Origin: Alitta virens
Lineage: Eukaryota; Annelida; Polychaeta; Phyllodocida; Nereididae
Direction of reading: 5' to 3'
Length of the DNA stretch: 64,000 nt
NCBI GenBank assembly: GCA_932294295.1
Contig: OW028573.1
Span: 64,767,829 to 64,831,828 of the forward strand
Part shown: positions 10,601 through 25,600 of the stretch, one piece after another
Layout of the letters: each line of letters begins with the position of its first letter
Numbering within the stretch: the stretch's first letter is position 1
Program-made: the position numbers and the translations under genes
The notes under the pieces: generated by a model
What the model saw: only the letters and a program-made list of their open reading frames with translations
Database searches by the model: none
Told to the model about the DNA's origin: nothing

Positions 10601-13600
10601 AGAGTTTGGTCAGTTGCTTCTCTTTTCATCATCATCCAAACTATTGTTTGCCACATCTCCACTGACCCATTTTGCTCTATGCACAAAATGCCCGCACACA
10701 AGCAACAACAATGCACTCAATTTGTTCCCCTGACTTTTTTTTATACACCAGTGCGTAACAACACACCAATTGTATGTTGTATGTTATTATATGTTATCCA
10801 CACATGTAATCTTATGCTATACATAAATGACTACAGTTGGCATACACGTTGGCTAATGTTACACATTGTTGACACCACACAGCCATGTGTAGGAAATTGT
10901 ATTAAATGAGCAATTTTTACATTTTTCGAGAAGTTGTCCATATATCTAAAATCATGTGTAACTCATTTGATATCATTAAATGACCATTCGCTAAAAATAA
11001 TGATATCAAATTTCCTCATAATTATCACTATTAACATTGGGGAAAAAAATGGTCATTTAATGATATCAAAGGGTTCCACTACACTAGTATCATCAACCCA
11101 AAAACAATGAAAAGCAAAAAATATATCATTGATTTGATTTCCTTCAAACTTAATACAGGAAAAATAATCAGTTTATAAAAAAATATAATAACAATTTTTC
11201 TCCAAAACTGATTGTGATGAAATGATGCATCTATTATGAGTTTGATATCCCAGCTTTTTTCCTGTATTAAGTTTGAAGGAAATCAAATCAATGATATATT
11301 TTTTGCTTTTCATTGTTTTTAAGCATAATTTCCAGTATATATATATATTGCATTCGTATTAACAAATGTAATATTCATGTAATTCCACGGTGAGTTAATG
11401 CAAGAGAGGGTCTCCAGAGATAAGTTTAGATAACATGTGGGTTCTGTGTGGCAAGATATGGGACCTATATTATAGGTAGATGTCGAGACATGGGGTGAGG
11501 TATGCCACCCCCGTCAGCCAGGGATGCTGTTGCTGTATTTTAGTCGTTTATCAGCAGACTAGCTACCCACTGTTCATGTCTGGGGCAAATATACTACAGG
11601 TCTATTCCCTTTAGACTAAGTAATGGCTATTGATTGTGTATTGTTGAACTGTTTTGTGTGGGGCAGAAGTTGACCAGAATGTTCATGAACCACGCAACAG
11701 TAAAATGTGGTCAATGACCTTTGAATTATCTCAAAGAGTCATAGTCCACGTGATATATCAGAAGTGTTGACATGGATAAATTGTCGAAATTGATGGCCTT
11801 TTTACAAACACATGCGGGTTGATGATACTAGTGTAGTGGAACCCTTTGAAGACAATCATAAAACATGTTCATATGATATTCGCGACATGCAAGTCTTTCC
11901 AATTTATAAAACTTTTTTAAGTTCTAGTCTATAAGCATTTTGAAGATTGTAGTAATACATTTTACATGCCATAGGGTTCCTGACCTTCCAGCCATTGTCA
12001 GAATTAGGAATGTACAATGAGAAGTAGGCTATACATTGCAGTAATTTGCATACAATCAGACCATGGAGTCATAGTGCTTATGACTCCATGATCAGACAAT
12101 GTGATTTGGGAATTCTGATGAGCTGTCTGCACTGACATCATAACGTCATTATTATAAGCCTTTGGTCAATTGGTCATTTTATTTACACTCACTAGCCTGA
12201 TAGAATTACGTGAGAAGTTATTAAATTTGTGGACTGTGATTTGGAAATTCTGATAAGCTGTGTGCATTGACATAATAAATTCATTACTTTAATATGGCTA
12301 GCTATATCCACTCATTAGCCTGTTAGATTTCCAGGAGTTTCAGCAGGAAAAACTATATATAGGAAAGACCTACTCAATTCCTGGTTCTAGTGGCTTGAAG
12401 TTAACTCTTCCAAGCAATTGCAGCTGGGTGCATTCGGTTGGTAGCAAGCAGCATCTCAATGAGGAGACGAAAGAAATGCTCAAATTGAAAGCTCTAGATT
12501 CCTTGACAGAAAGAAATAGGAAGGAGGAAAGAATAAAGAGGGTAAAACCACGGTCCTTGATGAAACAGAAGTGGCATTGGCTTCTTGGAATGCACCCTGT
12601 ATTGATCTGCATGTCAGCTGAGCTGTTTGCCTGCCCTCTTGTGTTCATATCGTGGAGTCTGTGTATACCGAAGTATTTACATGTATCCTGAGATTGATCT
12701 ATGATGTGTTAATCGTGCTACGATGTTTGAGATACTTATTGGCGAAACATGATTTATGGAGAGCAAGAGTTAGGACGTTGGCCTGCCCTGTAGCATCTCT
12801 TGTTAACAGTATCCAGCTGCAGCAGGAGTCGGGCAATCAGCAGCATCACTCTATCCTCAGCAGCCCAGCAGCATCCTCATCTGTAGAGAGGAGAAAGAGC
12901 ATCCCAAGAAGCATCTCACTAAAACCCTTGTGTTGTATGAAGAGACCAGGAGGCTGAGGCTCTCTCACTAGATGGTCTTCCTGTTTATGTTTCACCTACT
13001 ACAAGAAACCCGTAATTCACCCCAACTATGTCCACATATGTCTTCTAGGCACTTGCATGTGTTTTTTGGTTGAAGTTTGGTTGGACCATCGCTTGTGTTC
13101 TCCAACTAAGTTGGGAGGACCATCACTTGTGTTCTCCAACTAGCAAAATAACTAACCATCCTCTGCATTTTGCACGTCTCATAAAGAGTAACTAGAGATG
13201 CATGCAGTGTGACCTTGGTGTTTTTGTACCCATATGTACTCTGAAGGAATGGTTCTCTGGCCACAAATATGTCATCAGAATGATTATTTTTCGTTAATTT
13301 GAAACGCGTTTTTGTACGTTACCCAGCTTGGTCTTGGAAGTGTCTTCTGACTTTATTTAGTCCGGGCAATCTATGTAAAATATAAAGCTGACCAGGACAA
13401 ATTGCAACAGAAATGAAACAAAGTGCATTTGATAGGTCATGATGTACTGAATGACATATCAAAAGTTTACCAAAATATATTGAGTGGAACAGCTTCAAAT
13501 CAGCATTTCAATATCAGTACCGGTTTAGCTATCAGCTAATGTTGCAAAAAATCCATATGAGGAAAAAAGATTACAGTTAATGCAAGAAAGAATACAAATT

Positions 13601-16600
13601 TGCACAAATATTGGTTTTGTTTTAATTGTGCTGCTTTTTATGACACAACTTTTATGTATATATGACTGACGAACGAACTTAAATATTCATATGCCACTTT
13701 TTTTTTTAACCATCAAACAGATCAAAGTAATTGACATCATGACAAAATACTTCCAATAAATACCACATTTGAAACGCATAAAATCTTTAATAAACCTTCA
13801 AGCTGAACATTTTCAAATTTTATAAACCTTGGTCTCAGGTCCTCTTTGCATTATAGCAGTTGTACTGGTAGAACAAGGAAAAGTCAATAAGTATAAGATT
13901 TACGATATTCATATTTGTGTTGAAGATAGTTTATCAGGGTACTGACTAATGTCTAGCTTACAATATATCAATAGTAACTCATAGGTCAAACAGATCACAC
14001 AATTTGTAGAATACCTTTAATTCTAAGAATTTGTTGTAATTCCTTAGTTAAGGCCTGAAATGCACTTAATAAATAAGCCATGGAACAAATCAAACCATAC
14101 TTCCTGCAAGAACACTGCATGGCATAGCAACCAGGTTTTCAGGTACACTGAATAACTACCAGAAATTCTGGGGTGACAGGGTGGATGTCAATTTCTAACC
14201 GAAAGACGGTACTGTGCATAGCAGTGGTCTTTCTACGAACTTACGCAAGGCATGACAGTATACAGTGGGTAAAAGATCAATGCAGTGGACAAGAAAACCG
14301 GTGCAACGACGTATCATCGCTTTTTCAGTCACTTGAACAAAAATAGTACCTCATGGAGTTGGCTGAATTATCACCTCAAATCTGCTAATTTGTCAGTTTA
14401 ATATAGTTTTGGACAAAAGAATGATGATTATCCACCAGTTTTGCAGTCAGTGGCTCCTTGAATAAATGAAATTGTGCATAGGAATCTATTTCACTACTTC
14501 TTATGCAGACAATGCACATAAACACCAATTCATTGAGAGCGGCAAATCAGTCATGAGAAAGGCTGGTGCTTCGCACTGGATCGTGGTGCCGCCTTTGGCG
14601 CAGCTTCTGCTACTCTTGCCTGCTGGTGGAGACTGATCCCCTCTGCTGGGGTACCCCCTGATTAAACCAGTTATAATCTAGAATGCCCAAAAACTGGAGG
14701 AATGTTGCTGAAGAAGCAGGAAAGGACTGTGCCACTCTTTTATAACATGCAACTAATGTTGGTGGTCGTGATCATGGTTGAATTGGAACAGTACACTATG
14801 AAGTCCAGTGGCAAATTGTTGAAATCACAAATTACTGATGCTTTGTCCAGGCTCCATATTATGCAAGCATGCCATAGTTGTTTCTTTTGCCTTGGCAATA
14901 TCTTCTGGGTACATGTGCTCTGCTCCTCATGAACACCTTTGCCTCCTGATATAGGCTAAGTTTTATTCCACTGAAAACTCACAACCCAGTATATCGTCAG
15001 AATGGCTTTCCCATGCAAGCCTAGATGGAATAAGTTAGCATCTGGCAGATTTCTGGAAATGTTTCTTTGCCTCAGGCTTTGGTGAACTTCACAGCCACTT
15101 TTCAGTCTTTGGGACAGCATAGCCATGTTCACTGCCTTTTCCTTTAGTTGCAGGGAACACCCCACCTTTTTGGTTAGAAGGGTCATGCTTGGGGTGAAAT
15201 GTACTGCTGTCCCAAGTTTGTCACCAGTCTATTTCTGTGTGCACTGTCATTGGTACTTTGTGCACAGGTGGATTTAACAATGAATAATTCATAAAACTTC
15301 TATTTTGATACCTTCAATGAATTTCTTGGCTCTTAAAACATGGGTGTAGATATCTCTTTTGTTGTGTTATGTGTAATAATGACAAAGTTATGGCCTGAAA
15401 TTAATTTGTCGCAGGCCTATGGCAGACAAAGATGACCACATAGCCATCACAGAAAAACTGGTGGTTGCATCGCAGCAATTTTTTTTTTGGTACTTTCCTA
15501 TCTCTGCCAAATCATATGTGTTTATCATGATGATAAAAAAAGACAGGATCTTGGTGATATTTAAAACATAGATGCATGACTATTTGGTTAACCGCTAGTT
15601 TAATCATGGAGACAAGAGTAGATAGAGCAGCATTATGAAAATGTAAATTTCAGGATGTTCCACTCAATGTATCATGGTAAACTTTTTGTATGTTCTTTCT
15701 ACACCTTTCTGGATTAGGAAAATTCAGATGTAGAAACTGTTGCAATTTGTCCTGGGTATATCTACACATTACCTAGACTAATTTGTCCTCTACAGAGTAG
15801 AGGCAACTTTTAAAAAGGACATGTATGTACCAAATGTACTCCAATAAATTCACCATTATACCATATTATGTAATTATCTGAGACATACTTGGTTGATGAA
15901 TTTGTCAAAAACTCAGCCTTTCTATTCTAAATGATGTACCAAGACTCCCAACACTTCATGGTTTCAGTTTCATCAGGAGCCAGACAGCTAGTGGTAGTCA
16001 GTTGTCACTTTTCATTGCTTTGACACTGCACACAAAGAGCTGGTTGCCAGAGGACCTTTCATATTGCTCAGCCGCAGATTGGCCGAATTCCCCCAAAATA
16101 TTTCAATAATACGATATAATAAAATAAACTCGTCTGGAATTGATATATTGCTTAATCTATATTCAAGGAATAGGTCTTCCCTAACATTTCTCATGTTCTT
16201 CCTGATTGTGAGGCTGAAATGTCTAAGAAACCCTGTTTGGACAATATAAGTACAGTATATAGTACAATAATCCAAGGAGATGCTCTGTGGTCATTTTGCT
16301 TTGACATTGACACTACACATAATACTTTGTATTTCACTGCCTCGGATTGGTCAATTGTCATTTCATGGAAGCTCTGATGACTCCGTGGTCTTTCTAGAAC
16401 ACCGGAAACAATATCAGCTCAGTAGCTGCGTTCTGCTGAGTGTAATACAATCTCTGTAGACTCGGATTTACCAAGGATTTACATTAGCAGTCAAGTAGTG
16501 GTCTGTTGCCATATTGCTGAGTGGCTTGGGTCTATCCCTTGTGATTAGCTGGATTCAGAAGCTGCTGCAATAACGAGATGCAAAGCTTGCGTGGCAGGGA

Positions 16601-19600
16601 TCACTTTGCCATTAGGTTTTGCAGGTCTATGAACACAATCAATTAACCCTGATTGCATACCAATTATTTTAACAACATGGCTTGGAGGGTTGGAGAACAC
16701 GCACTAATACAACCGCAGCTCAGGCCCCAAAATTGCCAAAAAAAAAGTGATGTGCAAAATGGTGGCGTATGTCCAGAGGAGCTTATTCCAAACTGCAATG
16801 TTATCCTGCGGTATATATGTTATCAATGTTATTTTAAATTGATAACAGTTTCCTGGTAAAAGTTAAGATATTGATAAAATATTTGAAAACCCGGATAGGC
16901 ATGATATATCAATCATGAACATGATAAAAGGACCTAGATTAGCTCAATAATGTGTATCATCAAGTAAAAATGACGAAGGATCTCAAATTATGTAACTCAG
17001 CATTCAATGACATGAATTACATTCTGAGCTATATGTAATATCTGAACTATTTCTGAGCAATTTCTTTTTCACTAATCTCTTATATCTGAGCTATACCAAT
17101 AGTGGATTTCCACGGAAGATTCTCAATATTTCCACCAGGTGGCTAAAACAGAATACTGCAATTCTATTGGCTGAAAAAGTTCCCGCCCTTGACTGTGATT
17201 GGCTGAAGCAGAGTGCGTCCTAGCAGCAGTATTTTTAGTGCATATTAATGTATTTTTGACATCTTATTATTCCGTTGATTTTTGTTATTTTACTGAGAAA
17301 TTTATATCTCTTGAATAGGTTAGTTATGATCTTTTTATATCTGAAAAGAAAAATGAGTAATAAGAAGAGAAGAAAGACTTATGTCTTGCTGACTTCAAGG
17401 CTGCTCAGTGAAAAGACTCTATTTCTTATGGAAGTCATGCTATTTCATGTTTGTACTTAGCATGGATGTTAACATTGACAGTTTTGTCGTCTCATTATTA
17501 CGTTACTATATCGTAATTCTTAGAAAACATTTTGTCTATGGTTAGTGTCACGTTTCCCTGGAGATTCATGTAATAATGCCAGTGGCAATTGGGGTTTTAT
17601 AAATTGTGCAGTGTTGACCTTCAAGACCAAGCATGCGGATCAGGTCAAGAGGGTGTGATAAACAAGCCAGGAAAGTATCCAAAGTGTAAAAAGAAAAAGT
17701 GAACAAAAACAACGCAATAAAGTGAACAAAAACATCCAATGAATGTCACCATTGTTGGTGAACAATATGTCACCCCTGTGGCTGCTGAAATATAGCCCAG
17801 ACAGTCTGGGTTGCTTTGTTGACGTGGGCAAAGTCCTGCATTTGTTTTTCAAAGGGAGGGGATGGAGGGAGAAGTTGAAAAAAACCGGAGTGTTGCGTGG
17901 AAGAGCATCAGAATTTTTGAGCAGATGTCATACACTGCATGCACTGTATGAGTGAGGGGCTGATGGGGCATGGTTTCATGAGTCATGGGCTGCTAGTCAT
18001 GCTTGCCTTGTCAATTAGTCAAATTACAGTCACTGCACAGGCCTGCAGGCCACTCCATTGTGCTATAATAACTCCCCATAAACGCTGAGCATCCCTCTGG
18101 CCCAGGACAGGCCGTGGTGGATCAATAACTGCCCCAACAATCTGTTGTCCACTCATTATCATTGCTCAACTGTTCCCTGAGTTCCATACTAGTTGTTGTA
18201 TTCAAGTATGGAACATGGCTGATTGACCGGATTCGTATTTATGGAGCTGTTGACTCTTCGAGTATTTTTCGTCTGCTACATCTAAGATGGATGCATCACA
18301 TGAGACGTCGAAATTAAAATTTGGTGGCTATATGGTGAGGCAAGAAATATGCCATACCAGACTTTAATTTCAGATTCAGATTCAGATATATTTATTTTAC
18401 TTAAAGCTGGTATCAAAGAAAAAAAATAATTACAATCATGTTATTATAATTTGCTTTAAGTAGGGTGACCCCTTTAAGACATCTTTGATGTCGCTGCCAA
18501 GGGGCCACCCTAGTCTTAATATAAAGAATGTATTTCAATCCTGCGACTAGTAGCAAGGGACAGACACTCAGTGGTAGTCTTAAAAATAAAAGTTAATAAA
18601 TAAAAATTACAATGATTGAATAAATGACAGTAAATCCATGACAGAGATGATTGATGTGGTTACACCCAAATATTGTCATTTCATCATTACATCTACATTT
18701 TCAAAGTTTTCATGATTGACTAAGCTTGACAGCAACATCACTCAGGCAATGCAGAATATGTATTACAAACCCTTACTATATGCCTTCACATGTGTATGCC
18801 ATGTACATTAAAGATATGAAATTGTCTGAAATGTTGCCATTGATGTCATTTTTTAAATTCGTACATGTTGTGTTTTTCGTGATATTTCATACCACCGCTT
18901 GCATGCGTTTGAAGTTTTTACATGCAGGTTTAAGAAAATTACTGTTGAAAGTACAACATTAATTTGCAAATCAAAGTGAACCAGCAGACAAAAAGTCTTG
19001 AAAAAGTAGGCCATGATTATGATGAGTAGCTTTTTTTTTTGTGAAGATTGCTGGTAGAATGTTTTTTTGTTTTTTTATGAAACTGTTTGAAGTTGGGTCA
19101 TTGAAGTAGTTTCAAACATGTACTTTTTTTTGCAAACAGCTCTTTGAGGGTTTTGTGTCAGTTTCAAAACAGTTTGACCCAGTCTATCAATTTCTGACTC
19201 TATTGTGCAAATATGCAGTGATGGCACAAGCACACTTGTAATGGATATTGTCACTGTATGTCAGAAGTTTCATTGATCAGTGCCATATGGATGTTGACGC
19301 AATATTGTGATAAAAAAAGTTCCAGGATGATGGGTTTTATTTTGTCATCATTAATATTGTCTCCAATTACACAAAAAATGAAGATGAAAGAGTTATGAAT
19401 TATGTGACATATGAAAAATATGAACATCAGAAATAAAAAATGTTTATGCTTCGTCAGCTTGATTTAAGTTAAGCACTTCAGTGGTTTAGTTGTTAAGGAA
19501 TTAATCTGCTGCAATGTGGGTTCTGGGTTCAATTCCTGGCATTTAAAAGAGATATCTCAGCACTATACTATACTACAATGGGAAATGACAGAAAATGCTA

Positions 19601-22600
19601 TACTTTGGAGAAAAATTATCAAAAAAAAAGGTGAATGTAGCACAAGGTCTTGTTCTAATAATATCTCATCATAACATTACCTCTGACAAGGCCAATGACC
19701 CCTTAATAGTCTAACTAGCATCTCTAGTAGCACTGAGACAGGCATACAATATTTCTCCTTTGTGTAGTCAGTATGCCAGTCTTGTGTCATCTGTGTTGTG
19801 AGGACATTTGTTTGTGGAATATGGTGCTGTGGACTTCCCATGCATGTCCATGAATTGCCTAGCAAATTTTGCAATATGTGTTTTGTTTTTTTGTCTTCTG
19901 GTATTTTTTTTTCTGCCATCACAACCTTCTGTTTGTTTATCCTGCCTAAACGTTGAATTCCATGGCAGCATTTAAATTTATTGAATCTCTGCCTCAGGTC
20001 ACTATTGTATTTGAATTTAAAAGAAATAAAACAAATGCTATGATATGTAACAGTTGTACTTGGTTATGGAATGAATTAGTGTTCTGCATATATAAATCTA
20101 TGGTTCTGTTGTGCCACAATATGTCTAGGAGTCTTTTTAATTGGGGCTGTTGCCAAAAGAAATCCATCCTGGAGTCACAAATTGTTTGTGGCCATTGTCC
20201 AAGTGCTACTATTGTGAAAGACATGATGTACTAAAGTAAAGTAATGTATGGATACATTGTAGTATGTCTGTGTTGCAAGGTCATTTTCAGTGCAGAGTCG
20301 ACAGACTAGGTTTATCGGTGTATATTTCACCAGACACTTCGGTATGTTTAGCATCAAAGAAACATTTGTAATTTTAGAGAAACACAACCTATTACAGTCT
20401 CTGGGGTGTTTATTCCTGCTGACTAAATAGTGACAGTCAGAAGTGACTTCACTTGTAGACCAATGCAACCCTGCTGCCTCCCATCACTCAGGATTGCACA
20501 AGTCCGGGGGCACCCCATAGAGCTCCATAGCTTATCCGGTCGTAGTTCACCACTGGTATTTATAATATTTGCAGTATATTTATGCCATTTTCCTATCTGC
20601 TAAGCCAAACAATCTAAAGTGGATTTTAAGGACTAGCACACAGTGCATTTTCTCATAATTGCTGATAGCTCTATCAGCTCATGACCTCTGAACCTTGAAT
20701 TGAGAGAACCGGGTTAAATTTATGGAGGGAAGGGCTGACCCATTATTAGAAGCCCCTTGGCAATTGATGGGGTCTATTAAAGAAAATTGTCTGACAACTA
20801 GGTTAAGCTAAACTAAGCTAATCTTATTACAATACTAAAGAATTCACAATGGGAAATGACAAAAAAATGTTAGCACTTATGGAAATGGCTCAGTTACAGG
20901 GGTTACAGTGAGAGAGGAAATGGTTTTTATGAAATATCTGCTGTGGTGTCCAAGTGAGAAGCTGTTATTTTCTTTTGGGCTGTGTTATGTCTTGTGTAGG
21001 AGTCCAGCTGGCTTTTCCAACTGCATGTGCCAAAATAACTGAGTGTGAGGACTTGGTTTACTAACACCCGGATTACTCTGCTCTCCTGGTGGGACCTGCT
21101 CCAGGCAGTGGGAGCTAAACACACTTCTTTAGAAAGAAATATAGCTTCATATGTGACCAACTAACATCCAGGATTGAGCTTTACACTTTAGTTATTTAAT
21201 ACAGACCTGTGATTACACATTTCTGTCACCTTTTTGCACATTTTTTAGGCCCTCTTGTTGTATGGAGTGCCAAGTACCAGTGAAGGATTAGAAGTCATAT
21301 AATAAAAACCATGCTTAATGATTGAAAATTAATTTAAAGGGCTGTATATCACTGATAATTTATCATAATTATTCTCTTAGCCTTCATGCTGTATTATATT
21401 ATCACATGGAATTCCTAACATTCTATTTTCCTAGCTTTTCCTCCACTATCAACCCTCTTTCAAGATTGTTTAACCTTGCGTAGGACACTGAGAAATTTGA
21501 TTACACGAATAGCAAGGCAGAACCAAACGCTCAATCCAATGCCTTTTTTTTTATTCGGACAACAATTTTCAACAGCTTCGGTTCTACGTATTTTGTCTGG
21601 CGACTTTTCTTCACATGTTTCTAATTAGAGGTCTCTCACTCAATTAAGGAGGTGTTTGATCTTGTTGTAACCCTGTTTAGTGCAGAGGTTTCTTAACTTC
21701 ACAAATGTCACAATTTATAGAACTGTGGCCTGTTAGCTCCTCTGCAATACAAGTTCGATCACTTTTATAGCCAAATTCATTGACTTGGAAACAAATCTTA
21801 CACTCTTGGAAGCTAAACTCCAGATGACGTCATGTGAATTCAGGACTCCCATTGGCTGAGTGACCCCCTAACCAATGGGAGTCCTGGCTTCGAATGACGT
21901 CATCTGGAGTTTAGCTTCCAAGTCTATGAGACTGGTTTCCAACTCTATGAGTTAGGCTGTAAACAAACTGCTCTCTGTAAATCAATTCATTGGTTAATGA
22001 AGTATATTGCAGTACTTAATTACTATGCAGTTGTATGTAACCCTGAAGAAGTCTTCAGGAAAGAAACAAATTATAATTTTTATAATTTTTTATATCTAAT
22101 AACATAAATAGGCAGCTCAGTTTGTAGCATCTTCATGATCTTTGCCTTGGTATCGGTGATGATGTATCCTGTATTGGAAACGTGCTCCTTTTATTAATTG
22201 TTGTTTTTTTGGTGTATTTCAGATTGCTAATTGGTGCCCCGAGAGACAATGTAACAGACAGTTCCGCAACAACAGAAGTAAAAAGTCTCAGGAGACCAGG
22301 AGCATTATATTCATGTCCAATTTCTTCTTTTACCGATGACTGTGAACAACTTAAAGTATTCCATGAAAGTGAGTGAATGATAATTGAATGTTTAATTTTG
22401 AATGGTGTTTATGATGGACAATATCAGCTCCCAATAGGGCTAGATTGAAAAACAGGTATTATTCGATTTTACAATATTGGTATTCTATACGATACTGATA
22501 TGATATTTTATACAATTTTTCGATATATAGGCGTCAGTGCCATTGAAACATCGTAGTTGCATGTTTTTTTGGCGAAAATAAGTGTACTTTGCTATATATT

Positions 22601-25600
22601 ACGTCATAATCATAACAATGGCAAGTGACATCTTTGTGATTGTTGCTATTGTGATGCCTTTTAATGTAAAACACTGACTTTGAGCTTCAAAAAAATTTTC
22701 ATTGGGTGATTTCCTCATAAATCTATAAGATTAATTATGTGATTTTCATTAGTGTATTAAATGAATGCGGCTATGGCTTATGCAAACTTAAGAACTGGCC
22801 GCCCTTTCCATAGGTCTCTATGGCTCCGCATATCCCATGTGCATTGTAGTTAAGTTTTGTACGAAAGAAAATACAACCCCTGTGATGAAAGATGGCATTG
22901 TTTTGGGTAGATGTTTTTAAAGAAAGAGTTCAAATAAGAAAGTATGAATTTTCGAATTCAATGATTCAAAAAAGCTAGACTGATATTCTATCAAGTTGGT
23001 CATCATGGTAATTCACCCTCAATAATCTGCAGTTGATAGTAATTTTTTTTTTTCATGGGCTCTTAGAAGGCAATTCTTCATGTTTATTATATATATAATC
23101 GTATAAGATATCGAATTATCAAATATTGTATTAAAGTATTGTTTGATATATCGTGTCGTATAGCAGCATAGATATCCAGCCCTAGCTCACACTTTATACA
23201 TCATTTTCTTACCAAACATTTGCAGCAATTATCATAATTTATAATCTCAAGTTATTTATGTGCTGTTGTTTTTGGAATAAGGATGTTCGATAAGATGCTA
23301 TCCAAATATTAATTTACAGTATACATTGCAAAAAAATCTTACATAATTGTGACAGTGAGAGTGATCATGTATATCCTGTCTATAATTCATTTTTGTTCAG
23401 TGTCAGCACGAAGTTGATAAATGTATGGCTTGTCATACACCATAAATGCCAGTATATTGTAACTGATTAGGATGTCTGTATTTGACATACTCATTACATT
23501 TGTGTAGCAATTAAACACCCAATTTTAAATCAGTGTAACCACAGGAATGGTGTTTAATCTAATGTTTTTTACCTATTTTTCTTACAGACCCCAGAGCTGA
23601 TGAGGATAGAAATGATCAGTGGTTTGGTGTGGCCGTTACAAGCCAAGGGACAGAACAAGGAAAAGCTGTGGTAATTATCATAAATTGAATATTGACCAAT
23701 TCGTGAGGCGGCAGCTGAAAAGATTCCATCTTTATTTGGCTGTAATTTTCTACAGGTTGATCTTGGCATTAAATATATGTGGTACTTAAGTAATGCTTAG
23801 TTTGGACAACTCAAGTTATTTTTGTCCATATTTACAGGTATGTGCCCATCGTTACAAGAAAACCAATCGCCAGACCTTTGTTTGGGGACAAGGCATATGT
23901 CAGTCTCTCACAAACACCTTGGATGAAGAAATGATTCTGCAACCGTGTGCAAATAAACCAACAGAGGAAGGCCATGGACAGTATGGCTTTTGTCAGGCTG
24001 GGACAAGTATTACCATTGATCCAGTAAGATTCAAATAAACACACTCATATATTATTTTTATAAATTGGTGATTTTATCAGGTTTGATTATCATTGTATGA
24101 ATCATTTTCTAAATGACTTCTTTCATTTTAGGCTAGCAATGACGTTCTAGTCGGCACCCCTGGACCATACAACTGGCGAGGGATGGTATTTAAGAATATC
24201 ATCCCTGATGATTTAGAGCCAATGATTTGGTACAACAGCCCTGTGGAGACAATTCCCCAAGGACAGATTGGTCCAGATCCTGCTACCAATTACTACTCAT
24301 ATCTTGGTAATGGTCCAGATGAAATATCTGGTGTTTAGTTACGCTTTGTTATTTTTCTATGAATGCCCGGAGAACTGTTGAGTCTCCACTTTAAATGCCT
24401 CTTTAGGAAATGATGTTTGTTTAATAAAATGACTTATCTATCCACAACTTGATACAGTAAGCATCCAAGTTCTCCTCAATGAAATGACGCAAATATATGT
24501 GAATGACCTCAAGCTTTTAAATGACATTTTTGATGCCTCTGGCAGCTGGTAATATAGACTGACTTAACTCCGGACCCAGTGGCATCGAGACATTGACATT
24601 GAGACAAGATCTTTTCTTCATTTGCAGGCTCCACAGTTAAGATTGGGAAAGTGATTGGCAACCAAAGGACATACTTGGCTGGTGCTCCGAGATCTGCATT
24701 GGGGATGGGAGAGGTGCTCATGTTCTTGCAAGGATCCATTCCTGGTCTTACAATTGATCCAAAGCACAGACTCATAGGAGACCTGTTTGGATGTGGATTT
24801 GGCAGTGCCCTGGAAATTGTTGATGTCAATGGTGATGGGTAAGAATCAGTTTTGCCTTAATCTTTGTGAGTGATATGTTTCCTGTGGTATGTTAGTGATA
24901 TCATGTTGAACTTTTAATTTTATGCTACAGGTTGGAAGATGTCATTATTGGAGCACCATATTATCATGGAGATGGAATCGGAGGTGCTATTTTTATTTAC
25001 ATGAATGGAGCTGAGGTAAGTGCATTTTGTTTACATGTACTAATTGAAATAAATATTTTTTTCTGGTTATTTACTTGTGATTTTTGCTGAACCTGTTCAC
25101 ATGCTGATATTTATTCATTCATGAAAATATTACTTCCAGGGTATTACGAGTGAAAGTAAGCCAATTAAAGTGTTGAGCAGGAAAATGAACCAGAATGATT
25201 GTAAGCAACTGGACTGTCACAATGCCCGCTTTGGATTCAGTATAACCAACCTGAAGGATCTTGACCTTGATGGTTACAATGGTGAGTCCATATCAGAAAA
25301 TCAACTGAATTCTTTGGTGTATTAATTTGCTGAGGGAGTTATTTACACTTGATGTAAGGGTGTCTTTTGGATAAAATGACACTTATTTAATTTTTAGCTT
25401 CTCGAATCTGCTGATATGAGTATATGCCAACAGAAAATAAAACGATGGGTCACAATGTTTTATATGAATTTTAAGCCGATCAACGACCTTTAAAAAATTG
25501 CGCTGTTAATATCAAAGAAGCTGAAGATCTAACATGCATCTGAATAGAATGGAATATTTATGTCATTAACTGCTGCTTTCAGATATTGCTGTTGGAGCAC

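Larger units (their letters stand above)
4837..22222 (+). other. Integrin alpha intron 1 (about 17.4 kb), no gene recognised inside
   Basis: Donor GTGAGT at 4837 and acceptor TTTCAG ending at 22222 bracket the intron. Open frames inside (for example 7897-8229 and 12395-12957) show no recognisable domain and no spliced partner. The visible structure is repetitive: a 36-bp tandem at 6561, a G tract at 7045, nested inverted repeats at 10966-11847, a hairpin at 12062, a diverged tandem at 12100, a large inverted repeat at 13356-15790, a LINE-type tail at 18365, a SINE head at 19482 and a palindromic MITE at 21777. Long first introns often carry enhancers, but none can be named from sequence alone. 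Confidence 0.8.

Noticed and set aside
12395..12957. Two overlapping frames of about 100 codons
   Set aside because: The sequences have no recognisable motif and the opposite strand is equally open; likely repeat or chance.
14702..15186. Possible transposase inside the 13356-15790 inverted repeat
   Set aside because: No DDE/DDD pattern or known transposase block could be seen in any frame.
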